DNA from: an uncultured Acetobacteraceae bacterium
GTDB taxonomy: Bacteria > Pseudomonadota > Alphaproteobacteria > Acetobacterales > Acetobacteraceae
Reading direction: 5' to 3'
Assembly (NCBI GenBank): GCA_943912335.1
Contig: CALTUD010000002.1
Span: 124,001 to 188,000, forward strand
DNA: 64,000 nt
The notes beneath the pieces were generated by a model. The model was not told the origin of the DNA. It did no database searches and saw only the letters and a list, made by a program, of their open reading frames with translations. Of this stretch, positions 47,591-56,016 are shown piece by piece. Position 1 is the first letter of the stretch; each line of letters opens with the position of its first letter. Both the position numbers and the translations under genes were made by a program.

Positions 47591-48280
47591 ATGACGTCGT
47601 CCAGCGAACTCGCGCCGAGCGGCATGCCGTCGAACGGTCCGCTCCCCAAATCCGCCCTAGACGCGGATGCCGTTCGTACGGCCTATCAACGTTGGGCCGG
47701 CGTCTACGACGCCGTGTTCGGTGGCGTTTCCGCTTTCGGTCGCAAGCGCGCGGTTTCTGCGGTAAATCGCCTGCCCGGGGCGGCCGTGCTCGAGGTGGGT
47801 GTCGGTACCGGCCTCGCACTTCCGCATTATCGGCCCGAGAAGCGAATCACCGGCATCGACCTGTCGAGAGCGATGCTTGATCGGGCGCGGCTGCGGGTAA
47901 AGCGCAACGCCATGCCGCACGTCGCCGATCTGCTTGAAATGGATGCCGAGGAAACCAGCTTCGCCGACGACAGCTTCGATATCGCCGTCGCGATGTTCGT
48001 GGCCTCCGTCGTACCGAACCCGCGGCGCCTGTTATCGGAACTCAAGCGCGTCGTGCGCCCCGGCGGCAGCATCCTGTTCGTCAACCATTTCCTGGCCACA
48101 GGGGGCGTCAGGCTAGCCGTCGAACGCGGAATGGCACGTGCTTCCCATTCGTTGGGCTGGCATCCCGATTTTGCTATTGAATCCTTGCTCCCGGAGGTGG
48201 ATTTAAGGCGCGCGGACATCGAGCCCGTGCCGCCATTCGGCCTATTTACGCTTGTGACCCTGACGAACGACGCGCCCTGA
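47591..48280 (+). CDS. SAM-dependent methyltransferase, PmtA-like
   Basis: 229 residues. Probably phosphatidylethanolamine N-methyltransferase of the soluble PmtA type, making phosphatidylcholine, or a related methylase. Motif I is VLEVGVGTGLALPHY near residue 63, with acidic motif in GIDLSRAML; motif IV region FDIAVAMFVASVVP and PGGSILFVNHFLA follow. The N-terminal ~25 residues are disordered. No membrane segment. Alternatives such as UbiE-like methylase cannot be excluded. Confidence 0.75.
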   Translation: MTSSSELAPSGMPSNGPLPKSALDADAVRTAYQRWAGVYDAVFGGVSAFGRKRAVSAVNRLPGAAVLEVGVGTGLALPHYRPEKRITGIDLSRAMLDRARLRVKRNAMPHVADLLEMDAEETSFADDSFDIAVAMFVASVVPNPRRLLSELKRVVRPGGSILFVNHFLATGGVRLAVERGMARASHSLGWHPDFAIESLLPEVDLRRADIEPVPPFGLFTLVTLTNDAP

Positions 48281-48323
48281 AGGGAGGCCTCGTTTTCGCG
48301 TCTGGGCGAGGGAACCACACCTG

Positions 48324-49577
48324 ATGCTGCATCGGCCTGACGCCGGTGGTATGGCCGCCCCGAATGCGACCGGACCACTTTTCCTCTCGATCGGCGTCTT
48401 GGTCGGGGTCGTCGGCGCGGTTCTTTCGCTGATACTGGAATGGCCCGGCTTGGACGATGCTGTGCCTGCGTGGCACGCGGCGGCGTCGGCTCACGTCGCT
48501 CTCCTGGTCTTCTTTGCCGCGTTGCCCTGCGCGCTGGGAGGACTTGCCGCGATGTCTGCGCCGGTCTCGGTCGGCGCTCGCGAAAATGCCGTTCCTCTTT
48601 TGGGACGCCTGGGCTTCGGCTCTTACGCGCTCTCCCTTGCCGCCCTCATTGCCGGATCAACCGGTATCGGTGCCCCGGCGATCGTTCTGTCGGCCAATCT
48701 TCTGGCGATGTCGATGGTACTGGCAGGCTCGAACATCGTCGCCACCATCCTCAACCAGCGTGACGTGTCTTACGGCGCGGTCGCGTTCGGAGGCTGGGCT
48801 TCCCTGATTGCCGGCTCGCTCGCGGTTTGTGCCGCCCCGATCGCCGCTGCCTCATTCACGATGCAGATCGTCGCCGGGCGCACGGCGACCGTGGCCGCCG
48901 ATGCGATGATTTCGCCGGCTCTTGCCACGATCTTTTGTGTCCTCCTCGGACTGGCGACCGATCTGCTTCGCCCGCGTCTCGGGGTTCGACCTAAAGCCTT
49001 GCTGCTCGCCCTGTTGAGCAGCGGCATGTTGGCGCTCCTCATGCTCTGGGGCGTCCTCGTGCTCGGCGGACACGGCGCGGTGGTTCCGGCTTCCATCGTT
49101 CACGTCGTTCTCCTGATGATCGCTGCGCCATTTGCCCTGCGCTGGATCCCCGCTCTGCCTGGGATCGTCTTGATGCCTCGTATGCGGCGGATGCCTGGGC
49201 TGTTCGCCGCCGGGATGGCCGTCCTACTGCCGCTCGGCCTGCTGCTCGACATGCTGGGCGTGGCCCGGCATGAGGCCGTGTCGCTGGCCATCGTATTCGG
49301 TCTGTTCGCGGGTGTTTATCGGCTCGACACCGAGCCTCCTCGGCGCCCCATCGCGATCATGTTCGCGGAGGCTCAGTTCGGCTTGCTGCTGGCAGGTGCT
49401 TTTGCCGTACTGGTCCCGCTACCCCCCGTTCTCAAGGCTGTCGGTGCTGCGATGGCTGCCGTCTCGATCGGCTTGTTCGCCGCTCGTCTCTTGCTCGTCA
49501 GCCTGAGCGCCGTTCATCGCGCCTGGGAAGCGAGGCAAGCCACATCCGATATCGTCGCTGCAGGTTACACTCCATGA
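48324..49577 (+). CDS. Degenerate cytochrome c oxidase subunit I (CtaD)-like membrane protein
   Basis: 417 residues with about twelve hydrophobic segments, against ~530 for CtaD. Aligning by eye, AHVALLVFFAALPCALGGLA matches CtaD helix II 'HGLIMIFF..PALIGGFG', with low-spin heme His at H57. VLAGSNIVATILNQR matches 'GAINFIVTVLNMR', and VARHEAVSLAIVFGLFAGVY matches 'HFHYVLSMGAVFAIFAGFYY', keeping the second His (H316). The heme a3 His is replaced (A), and the CuB motifs HPEVY and HH are gone. It may bind only a low-spin heme. Its stop overlaps the ctaB start (ATGA). Function unknown. Confidence 0.65.
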   Translation: MLHRPDAGGMAAPNATGPLFLSIGVLVGVVGAVLSLILEWPGLDDAVPAWHAAASAHVALLVFFAALPCALGGLAAMSAPVSVGARENAVPLLGRLGFGSYALSLAALIAGSTGIGAPAIVLSANLLAMSMVLAGSNIVATILNQRDVSYGAVAFGGWASLIAGSLAVCAAPIAAASFTMQIVAGRTATVAADAMISPALATIFCVLLGLATDLLRPRLGVRPKALLLALLSSGMLALLMLWGVLVLGGHGAVVPASIVHVVLLMIAAPFALRWIPALPGIVLMPRMRRMPGLFAAGMAVLLPLGLLLDMLGVARHEAVSLAIVFGLFAGVYRLDTEPPRRPIAIMFAEAQFGLLLAGAFAVLVPLPPVLKAVGAAMAAVSIGLFAARLLLVSLSAVHRAWEARQATSDIVAAGYTP

Positions 49578-50491
49578 GCCACTCCAGCATGATTGCTCTG
49601 CCGCACGGCACCAGCACGGTCCGCGACTGGTTCGATCTGCTCAAGCCGCGCGTGATGACGCTCGTGGTATTCACCGGTGCCATCGGACTGTTCATCGCCC
49701 CGGCTCCGGTCAATCCGCTGATCGGCGCGATCGTGATCCTTTCCATCGCCATTGCCACGGGCGGGGCGGGTGCGATCAATATGTGGTTCGATCGCGACAT
49801 CGATGCGGTGATGCGTCGAACCGCCAATCGTCCGGTTCCGGCCGGCCGCGTCGCGCCGGTCGACGCGCTGGCTTATGGGATTGCGCTCAGCGTGCTCTCG
49901 GTCTGTCTGATCGGACTGGCGACGAACTGGGTCGCTGCCGTGACGCTCGCCTTCTGCATCTTCTACTATGTCGTGATCTACACCATGTGGCTGAAGCGCT
50001 CGACGCCGCAGAACATCGTCATCGGCGGAGCGGCCGGCGCCTTCCCGCCGATCGTGGGTTGGGCCGCTGCCACCGGGCAGATCGGCCTGTTGCCGGTGCT
50101 GCTGTTCGCGATCGTCTTCTTCTGGACACCGCCGCATTTCTGGTCGCTGTCGCTCTACGCCTGCAAGGATTATGGCGCGGCCGGCGTGCCGATGCTGCCG
50201 GTGGTGAAGGGCGCCCGCCATACGCGCTGGCAGATCCTGCTCTACACCATCCTGCTCACCGCTGTGTCTCTGACGCCAGCCGTCATGGGCTTGACCGGGC
50301 CAGTCTACACGGTCGCCGCGGCGCTCCTGGATGCGGGTTTTCTGGTGCTGGCGGTTCGTGTTCTGCGCGACAGGCAGGATGCGACAGGAACCAGTCTGAC
50401 CGGTGACAAGCCCGCCAAGCAGGCGTTTCGCTATTCGCTCGCCTACCTGGCCGCTTTGTTCGGCGCCGTTTGCGTGGACCGGCTGATCTGA
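49574..50491 (+). CDS. ctaB: Protoheme IX farnesyltransferase (heme O synthase)
   Basis: UbiA-family prenyltransferase that farnesylates heme b to heme o, needed for bo3 and aa3 oxidases. 305 residues, multiple membrane helices. Signatures: LKPRVMTLVVFTGAIGLF, then INMWFDRDIDAVMRRTANRP (DxxxD) and FVWTPPHFWSL-type FWTPPHFWSLSLYACKDYG. ATG overlaps the stop of the CtaD-like gene; its own stop overlaps the next ATG (TGATG), so the three are coupled. Confidence 0.95.
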   Translation: MSHSSMIALPHGTSTVRDWFDLLKPRVMTLVVFTGAIGLFIAPAPVNPLIGAIVILSIAIATGGAGAINMWFDRDIDAVMRRTANRPVPAGRVAPVDALAYGIALSVLSVCLIGLATNWVAAVTLAFCIFYYVVIYTMWLKRSTPQNIVIGGAAGAFPPIVGWAAATGQIGLLPVLLFAIVFFWTPPHFWSLSLYACKDYGAAGVPMLPVVKGARHTRWQILLYTILLTAVSLTPAVMGLTGPVYTVAAALLDAGFLVLAVRVLRDRQDATGTSLTGDKPAKQAFRYSLAYLAALFGAVCVDRLI

Positions 50492-50628
50492 TGGTGAAGG
50501 CAAGACAGAAGCCTGTGGCACCGGTCGATCCGGTCCGTGCGAGAACCAGCAGGAGCGTCGCCCTGGTGCTGGTTCTCATCGGTTTCGCGGCGCTGCTCTA
50601 CGCCATGACGGTGGTCAAACTGCTCTGA
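50491..50628 (+). CDS. CoxF-like small membrane protein
   Basis: 45 residues: basic N-terminus, then one membrane helix SVALVLVLIGFAALLYAMTV ending VVKLL. Such short proteins (CoxF, DUF2970-like) lie after ctaB in alphaproteobacterial cox operons. ATG 50491 overlaps the ctaB stop and its stop abuts the end of the convergent Tim44-like gene. Its presence after ctaB, with no ctaG or coxC, supports a shrunken cox operon. Confidence 0.65.
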   Translation: MVKARQKPVAPVDPVRARTSRSVALVLVLIGFAALLYAMTVVKLL

Positions 50629-51597
50629 TCAGCGTGCCTGCTGGATCGCCGACAGTAGCCAGCTTCCGCCGCGCGCCCGTACGAACGTCCAGAGTTCGGT
50701 GACGGTCTGGCGTTCGGTCGGGCTGCCATCCACCACCCGGCCGGTCAGGTCGGTCGTGACGTCGATCATCGAATAGCGCATCGCCACCGTGGCGAATTCG
50801 CGGCCATTCTCGGCCCAGGCTTCCGACAGGTCGCCATGCTCCATACGCACGGCGCTGACCGCATTGCGGAGATTGCGGCTCGACAGGTCTGACAGCTGCT
50901 CGGAGAAGTAGCTGACCATTTCGGGCGTGGCGAAGCGCGACAGAGAGCGCAGGTCCTGCATGCTCCAGGCCTGCTGGATATCCAGCAAAGCGCGCTCGAA
51001 GCTCTGATAGTCAGCGTTGGTGATCTGGATGGCCGTGTTGCCACCGAAACCACCGCCAGCTGTGCCACCCATCATAGGGGCCGACGCGTTCACCTGACCA
51101 CGGCGGAAGAAGCGTCTGAACAACCAGCGACCAATGAAGAACAGGATCGCCAACTGGATCAGGGTCCAGAAGATGTTGCCGAAGCCGGATCGGTGCTGGC
51201 CGTAGCCGTCGGCATAGGCACCATGGTGGCCGAACAACAGACTGCCGATCCCCACGCCCAGAAGGCCGCCGGCCAGACCGGTCGCGAAGGGATGCGAACG
51301 CCGCGCGGGTGCGTAGCCGCTTCCGGCATAGGCACCGCCACCATACTGACCGGGATTTGGCGTCATACTGCGATTCATCGGCGCGGCACCGTAGGGGCTC
51401 GTGCTGGTCGACGGGGGTGCGCTGTAGGTGCGGCTGCCCCGACTGCCCATGGAGCCGCCCTGTCCCGGACGCGCATCCGCGGCGACCGGCGCGAGTACGC
51501 CAACGACGCCGAATACGGGTGGCAGGATAACCGGCGCACCGGACAGCAGCAGAGCCACGGCGGCGGCGCGGCTACGGCGGAGGAGGGGTGTCGACAT
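50629..51597 (-). CDS. Tim44-like domain protein
   Basis: 322 residues. Signal/anchor region LLRRSRAAAVALLLSGAPV, then a long Gly/Ser/Tyr-rich linker, a membrane helix FGNIFWTLIQLAILFFIGRW followed by basic RRFFRRG, and a C-terminal Tim44-like domain ITNADYQSFERALLDIQQAW with DLRSLSRFATPEMVSYFSEQ. ATG at 51597 gives the secretion-like start; longer frames are shadows. Function in bacteria unknown; possibly membrane-associated scaffold. Two bases separate it from pmbA. Confidence 0.8.
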   Translation of the reverse strand: MSTPLLRRSRAAAVALLLSGAPVILPPVFGVVGVLAPVAADARPGQGGSMGSRGSRTYSAPPSTSTSPYGAAPMNRSMTPNPGQYGGGAYAGSGYAPARRSHPFATGLAGGLLGVGIGSLLFGHHGAYADGYGQHRSGFGNIFWTLIQLAILFFIGRWLFRRFFRRGQVNASAPMMGGTAGGGFGGNTAIQITNADYQSFERALLDIQQAWSMQDLRSLSRFATPEMVSYFSEQLSDLSSRNLRNAVSAVRMEHGDLSEAWAENGREFATVAMRYSMIDVTTDLTGRVVDGSPTERQTVTELWTFVRARGGSWLLSAIQQAR

Positions 51598-51598
51598 G

Positions 51599-52936
51599 TC
51601 AGGCACCTGCGATTGTGAGCGTGTCGATGCGGATGGTCGGCGCATCGATCCCACGCTTGAACGCCAGATCGTTCGCCGCCTGCAGCTCGGCGAACATCTC
51701 CAGCAGATTGCCGGCAATGGTGAACTCGGCGATCGGTTCCGCCAGAGCGCCGTTGCGAATCATGTATCCGGCCGCACCACGGCTGTAATCGCCGGTGAGA
51801 CCGTTCACCGCATTGCCCATCATCTCGTTGAGATAGACACCCTCGGCGATGTCCGCGATCAGCTCTCCGGGCGTGGTGGTACCGCCGGTCAGGAACAGAT
51901 TGGTCAGGGACGGGGAGGGCGGCGAGGACGGACCACGTGCCGCATGGCCCGTGCTGGGCAAGCCGAGCTGGCGCCCACTGCGCCCATCCAGCACCCAGCT
52001 TTTCAGCGCGCCGTTCTCGACTAGCACCAAAGGCGCGGTCGCCACGCCCTCTCCGTCGAACGGTTTCGAACGGCTGGCGCGCACCCGGGTCGGGTCGTCC
52101 GTGACGGTGATTCCAGCCGGCAGGATGCGCGTGCCCATCCGCTCCTTCAGGAACGAGGTGCCACGGGCGATCGACGCGCCGTTGATGGCCGATGCCAGAT
52201 GCCCCAGCAGGCTGTTCGACACGCGCGGATCGAACACCACCGGCATCCGTCCCGTGCGCGGCTTGACCGGGTTCAGACGCGCGACGGCGCGCTGGCCGGC
52301 ACTGCGTCCGATCCCGGACGGATCGTCCAGATCGGCGAGGTGCACGCAGGAATCATAGTCGTAATCGCGTTGCATGCCGGTGCCGCTGCCGGCCAGCACC
52401 GTGGCCGATACGGAATGGCTGGTCCGGGCATAGTGCCCGGCGAACCCGCCCGAATGCGCCAGCATGATCTCGCTCCGGCTATAGCCGGCGGAACCGCCCT
52501 GCGAGTTGGTGACCCCCTCGACCGCCAGAGCCGCCGCCTCGGCGATGCCCGCGCGCTCGGTCAGCGCCGCCACATCCGGCTCGGATCCGTCGACCAGATC
52601 GAGCGGGTTGGCGGTGAAACGGCCAGACAGGCTGCGCTCGCACAGCCCGGCGAACCGGTCCTCCGGCACCACCTTGGCCATTGAGAGCGCTTGTTCGATC
52701 AGCCGCCCGAAGCCGGAGGGATCGGTGCTGGTCGTGGAAACGATCGCGCTCTTCCGGCCCACGAAAACACGCAGCCCGACATCGTTGTGCTCGGAGCGCT
52801 CCAGCTCCTCGCTCCTGCCCTGGCGTACCTGCACGCCCAGCGAGGTGCCGGAGACGAGGATGGCCTCGGCGGCGTCCGCGCCTGCTCTGGTCGCGGCCGA
52901 AACCAGCTCCTCGATCAGCGAAAGACGGTCGCTCAT
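51599..52936 (-). CDS. pmbA: Metalloprotease-like protein PmbA/TldE
   Basis: 445 residues, TldD/PmbA family (non-catalytic TldE-type partner of TldD). Motifs include GVQVRQGRSEELERSEHND, GLRVFVGRKSAIVSTTSTD and, toward the end, GYMIRNGALAEPIAEFTIAG and LTNLFLTGGTTTPGELIADI. Involved in peptide maturation or degradation. ATG overlaps the stop of the M16 peptidase gene (ATGA), so they are coupled. TldD itself is not in this window. Confidence 0.88.
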   Translation of the reverse strand: MSDRLSLIEELVSAATRAGADAAEAILVSGTSLGVQVRQGRSEELERSEHNDVGLRVFVGRKSAIVSTTSTDPSGFGRLIEQALSMAKVVPEDRFAGLCERSLSGRFTANPLDLVDGSEPDVAALTERAGIAEAAALAVEGVTNSQGGSAGYSRSEIMLAHSGGFAGHYARTSHSVSATVLAGSGTGMQRDYDYDSCVHLADLDDPSGIGRSAGQRAVARLNPVKPRTGRMPVVFDPRVSNSLLGHLASAINGASIARGTSFLKERMGTRILPAGITVTDDPTRVRASRSKPFDGEGVATAPLVLVENGALKSWVLDGRSGRQLGLPSTGHAARGPSSPPSPSLTNLFLTGGTTTPGELIADIAEGVYLNEMMGNAVNGLTGDYSRGAAGYMIRNGALAEPIAEFTIAGNLLEMFAELQAANDLAFKRGIDAPTIRIDTLTIAGA

Positions 52937-54213
52937 GCGGCCAGCCGCTCCGCCACGTCCGTCAGGCTCGGAATATGCGTTACGGGTCCGAGCGCGGTCA
53001 GCGTCGGCCTGCCGGTAAACAACCGCGTCGCCGCCCGGCTTATGTCGTCCAGCGTCACAGCCTCGATCTTCGCCACCGTTTCCGCCGTCGGGATGATGCG
53101 TCCGAAGATCTGCAGCTGCCGCGCCAGCTGCTCGCAACGACTGCCGGTCGATTCCAGCGACATCAGCAGGCTCGACTTGAGCTGTGCCCGCGCACGATCC
53201 AGCTCCGCCTGCCGCACCGCATCCGGCCCGGAGGCGCGCTGCACCTTGCGCAACTCCTCCAGCGTCACCGGCACCAGCTCCTTGGCTTCATCCTCACCGG
53301 TGCCGGCATAGATGCCGAACAGACCGCCATCGTTGAACGGCGAGTTGAACGCGTAGATGGAATAGACCAGCCCGCGCTTTTCCCGGATCTCTTGGAACAG
53401 ACGCGACGACATGCCGCCGCCCAGAAGCGTCGACAGCAGCAGAACCGGATAATAATCCGGATCGCGATAGCCGACCGACGGGAAACCCAGCACCACATGG
53501 ACCTGCTCCAGGTCCTTCTCCTCGCGGAACTCGCCGCCGAGATAGCGGCCCGGATCGGCCTGCTCGACCAGCTCTGTCGGCAGATCGCCGAAATGCGCGC
53601 GGGCCAGTTCCACGACATCCTTGTGGCGCAGATTGCCGGCCGCCGCGATCACCACATTGCCGGTGGTGTAGTGCTGGCGCATGTAGCCGGTCAGCGTGTC
53701 CCGCTTCATGTCGCGGATCAGCGCCTCGGTGCCGAGCGTCGGACGGCCCATTGCCTGATCCGGAAAGGCGGTTTCCTGGAAATGATCGAAGATGATGTCG
53801 TCCGGCGTGTCGTTCGCCTGGCCGATCTCCTGCAGGATCACGCCGCGCTCGCGCTCCAGCTCCTCTGGTACGAACGTGCTGTGGGTCAGGATGTCGCCGA
53901 TGATGTCGGCACCGAGCGCCAGATCCTCCTTCAACAGCTTGACGTAGTAGGCGGTCTGCTCGCGCGCCGTGTAGGCGTTGATATGGCCGCCGACATTCTC
54001 GATCTCTTCGGCGATCTGCACGGCGCCGCGACGCTCCGTGCCCTTGAACGCCATGTGTTCGAGGAAATGCGAGACGCCGTTCTCGGAAGCGCGTTCGTTG
54101 CGCGTGCCGCTGGCGACATAGGCGCCGAACGACACCGTCTCGACCCTGTCCATGCGCTCGGAAACGACGGTGAGCCCATTGGGCAGGCGTGTGGTGGCGA
54201 TCGGATCGGTCAT
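52933..54213 (-). CDS. M16-family zinc peptidase (MPP-like)
   Basis: 426 residues, mitochondrial-processing-peptidase-like. Inverted zinc motif HFLEH in GVSHFLEHMAFKGTERR near residue 48, with the distal Glu in the REQTAYYVKLLKED / LEREIGVILQEI region. Family N-terminus TRLPNGLTVVSERMDRV and a beta-alpha second domain are present. Upstream of pmbA with an overlap; downstream of thrC on the same strand, so the order thrC-M16-pmbA may be one unit. Confidence 0.9.
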   Translation of the reverse strand: MTDPIATTRLPNGLTVVSERMDRVETVSFGAYVASGTRNERASENGVSHFLEHMAFKGTERRGAVQIAEEIENVGGHINAYTAREQTAYYVKLLKEDLALGADIIGDILTHSTFVPEELERERGVILQEIGQANDTPDDIIFDHFQETAFPDQAMGRPTLGTEALIRDMKRDTLTGYMRQHYTTGNVVIAAAGNLRHKDVVELARAHFGDLPTELVEQADPGRYLGGEFREEKDLEQVHVVLGFPSVGYRDPDYYPVLLLSTLLGGGMSSRLFQEIREKRGLVYSIYAFNSPFNDGGLFGIYAGTGEDEAKELVPVTLEELRKVQRASGPDAVRQAELDRARAQLKSSLLMSLESTGSRCEQLARQLQIFGRIIPTAETVAKIEAVTLDDISRAATRLFTGRPTLTALGPVTHIPSLTDVAERLAA

Positions 54214-54278
54214 GCTGTTCCTGTGTGCGGCCCGCTGAACCGGAAGCGGGCGGGCCGTGTCGAACGGTATATGGGTGT

Positions 54279-55679
54279 TCAGGCGGCGTTCTTCAGCACC
54301 GAGGCGCGCACGGCGTCCTCGACCGCATCGAGGCGGTTCGGCACCACCCTGAAGCGCTCCTCACGCTCGAACAGATCGGCCAGATGCGGCGGCAAGGTCG
54401 GGGACAGACCGGTGGCGGACAGCATCGCGTCCGGGAACTTGGCCGGATGGGCGGTGGCCATCGCCACGGTCGGAATGCCGGGCACCGCGCAGGCGCGCGC
54501 CGCGGCGATGCCAATCGCCGAGTGCGGATCGGCCAGATATTGCGTCTCGCGATGCAGCCGGCGGATCTCCGCCTCCGTCGCCGCGTCGTCCAGCGCCTCG
54601 CCATGGAACAGTTCGGTCGCCCGGCGCCAGCTCGCATCCGGCACCGCCATGCGCCCGGTCTGGCGGAACCCGGTCATGATCTCGGCGCACCGCGCGGCAT
54701 CGCGATCCAGCAGCTCGAACAGCAGACGCTCGAAATTCGAGCTCACCTGGATGTCCATGGACGGCGACAGGCTCGGCGCCACCGGGCGCATGCTCATGTC
54801 GTTGCTGGCCAGGAACCGCGCCAGGATGTCGTTGCCGTTGGAACCGATCGCCAGACGCGCCACCGGCAATCCCATCCGGCGCGCCGCCCAGGCGGCGAAC
54901 ACGTTGCCGAAATTGCCGGTCGGCACCGCGAAGGAGACCTCGCGATCCGGTGCACCCAACGCCAGCGCCGCCGCGACATAGTACGGAATCTGCGCCGCGA
55001 CGCGCGCCCAGTTGATCGAGTTGACGGCGCTGAGCTGCATGTCGTCGCGGAACGGCGTATCGGCGAACATCGCCTTCACCATGTCCTGGCAGTCGTCGAA
55101 CGTGCCCTCCAACGCCAGGTTGGCGATGTTGGGCGACAGCACCGTGGTCATCTGCCGGCGCTGCACCGCGCTGGTGCGGCCGAGCGGATGCAGGATCACC
55201 ACCTGCAGACGCGCACGGTCGCGGCAGGCCTCGATCGCTGCAGAGCCGGTATCGCCGGAGGTCGCGCCGACGATGGTCACGCGCCGATCCTGCTGCGTCA
55301 GCACATGGTCGAACAGCCGGCCCAGCAACTGCATCGCCATGTCTTTGAAGGCGAGCGTCGGGCCATGGAACAGCTCCATCGCGAACAAATCGCGGTCGAG
55401 CTGAACCATCGGTACGGTGGCCGGATGGGTGAAGCCGGCATAGGCCTCGCGGCACAAGCCCAGCAGCGTGTCATGGTCGATCGAGCCCACCGTGAACGGC
55501 GCCATCACCCGTGCGGCGAGTTCCGGGTAGGACAGGCTGCGCATGGCGCGCCATTCGGCGGGGGAGAAGACCGGCCAGCTTTCCGGCATGTATAGGCCGC
55601 CGTCTCCGGCCAGTCCGGCCAGCAGAACACCGCTGAAATCGAGAGCCGGCGCCTGGCCGCGGGTCGAAACGTAACGCAT
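54279..55679 (-). CDS. thrC: Threonine synthase
   Basis: PLP enzyme converting O-phosphohomoserine to threonine, 466 residues (the longer, bacterial/yeast-type form). Start MRYVSTRGQAPALDFSGVLL; PLP lysine in FHGPTLAFKDMAMQLLG near residue 110; SGDTGSAAIEACRDR, and NSINWARVAAQIPYY. ATG at 55679 is preferred over longer upstream frames that read through a region without family similarity. Confidence 0.95.
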   Translation of the reverse strand: MRYVSTRGQAPALDFSGVLLAGLAGDGGLYMPESWPVFSPAEWRAMRSLSYPELAARVMAPFTVGSIDHDTLLGLCREAYAGFTHPATVPMVQLDRDLFAMELFHGPTLAFKDMAMQLLGRLFDHVLTQQDRRVTIVGATSGDTGSAAIEACRDRARLQVVILHPLGRTSAVQRRQMTTVLSPNIANLALEGTFDDCQDMVKAMFADTPFRDDMQLSAVNSINWARVAAQIPYYVAAALALGAPDREVSFAVPTGNFGNVFAAWAARRMGLPVARLAIGSNGNDILARFLASNDMSMRPVAPSLSPSMDIQVSSNFERLLFELLDRDAARCAEIMTGFRQTGRMAVPDASWRRATELFHGEALDDAATEAEIRRLHRETQYLADPHSAIGIAAARACAVPGIPTVAMATAHPAKFPDAMLSATGLSPTLPPHLADLFEREERFRVVPNRLDAVEDAVRASVLKNAA

Positions 55680-55899
55680 CCGGCCAGCATACGAAATTCG
55701 GCCTCCATCGCGAAGAGCGACCGGACGCCGGGCGGCAATGCCCGCACCGGCGCTCTCGTCTTCCTGACTGTTTCGTTCCGGGAAAACCGCCCAGTCCCGC
55801 CCGTGATCGCAGGTTCGTGCTTGACCTAAACGTGAAACAACTTCTCCAGCCCATCGGCATTCAGCAGGCAGGTCCACACTCCTTCAACGGGCAACTTCC

Positions 55900-56016
55900 A
55901 TGGCACGGGTCGTTCTTCTCACCGGCATCGTTCTCACCTTCGCCGTCGGCACTGTCGCAGCCACCGAATCCGGTGTCGTGATGCCGGTATCGACGACGTT
56001 GTCGTCGCTGAACTGA
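55900..56016 (+). CDS. Possible very small exported peptide
   Basis: 38 codons from ATG at 55900: hydrophobic start RVVLLTGIVLTFAVGTVAAT with a cleavage-like AAT, then ESGVVMPVSTTLSSLN. It occupies the gap between the divergent thrC start and the end of the M32 carboxypeptidase gene. No ribosome site stands out and such a short frame could be chance. Confidence 0.25.
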   Translation: MARVVLLTGIVLTFAVGTVAATESGVVMPVSTTLSSLN

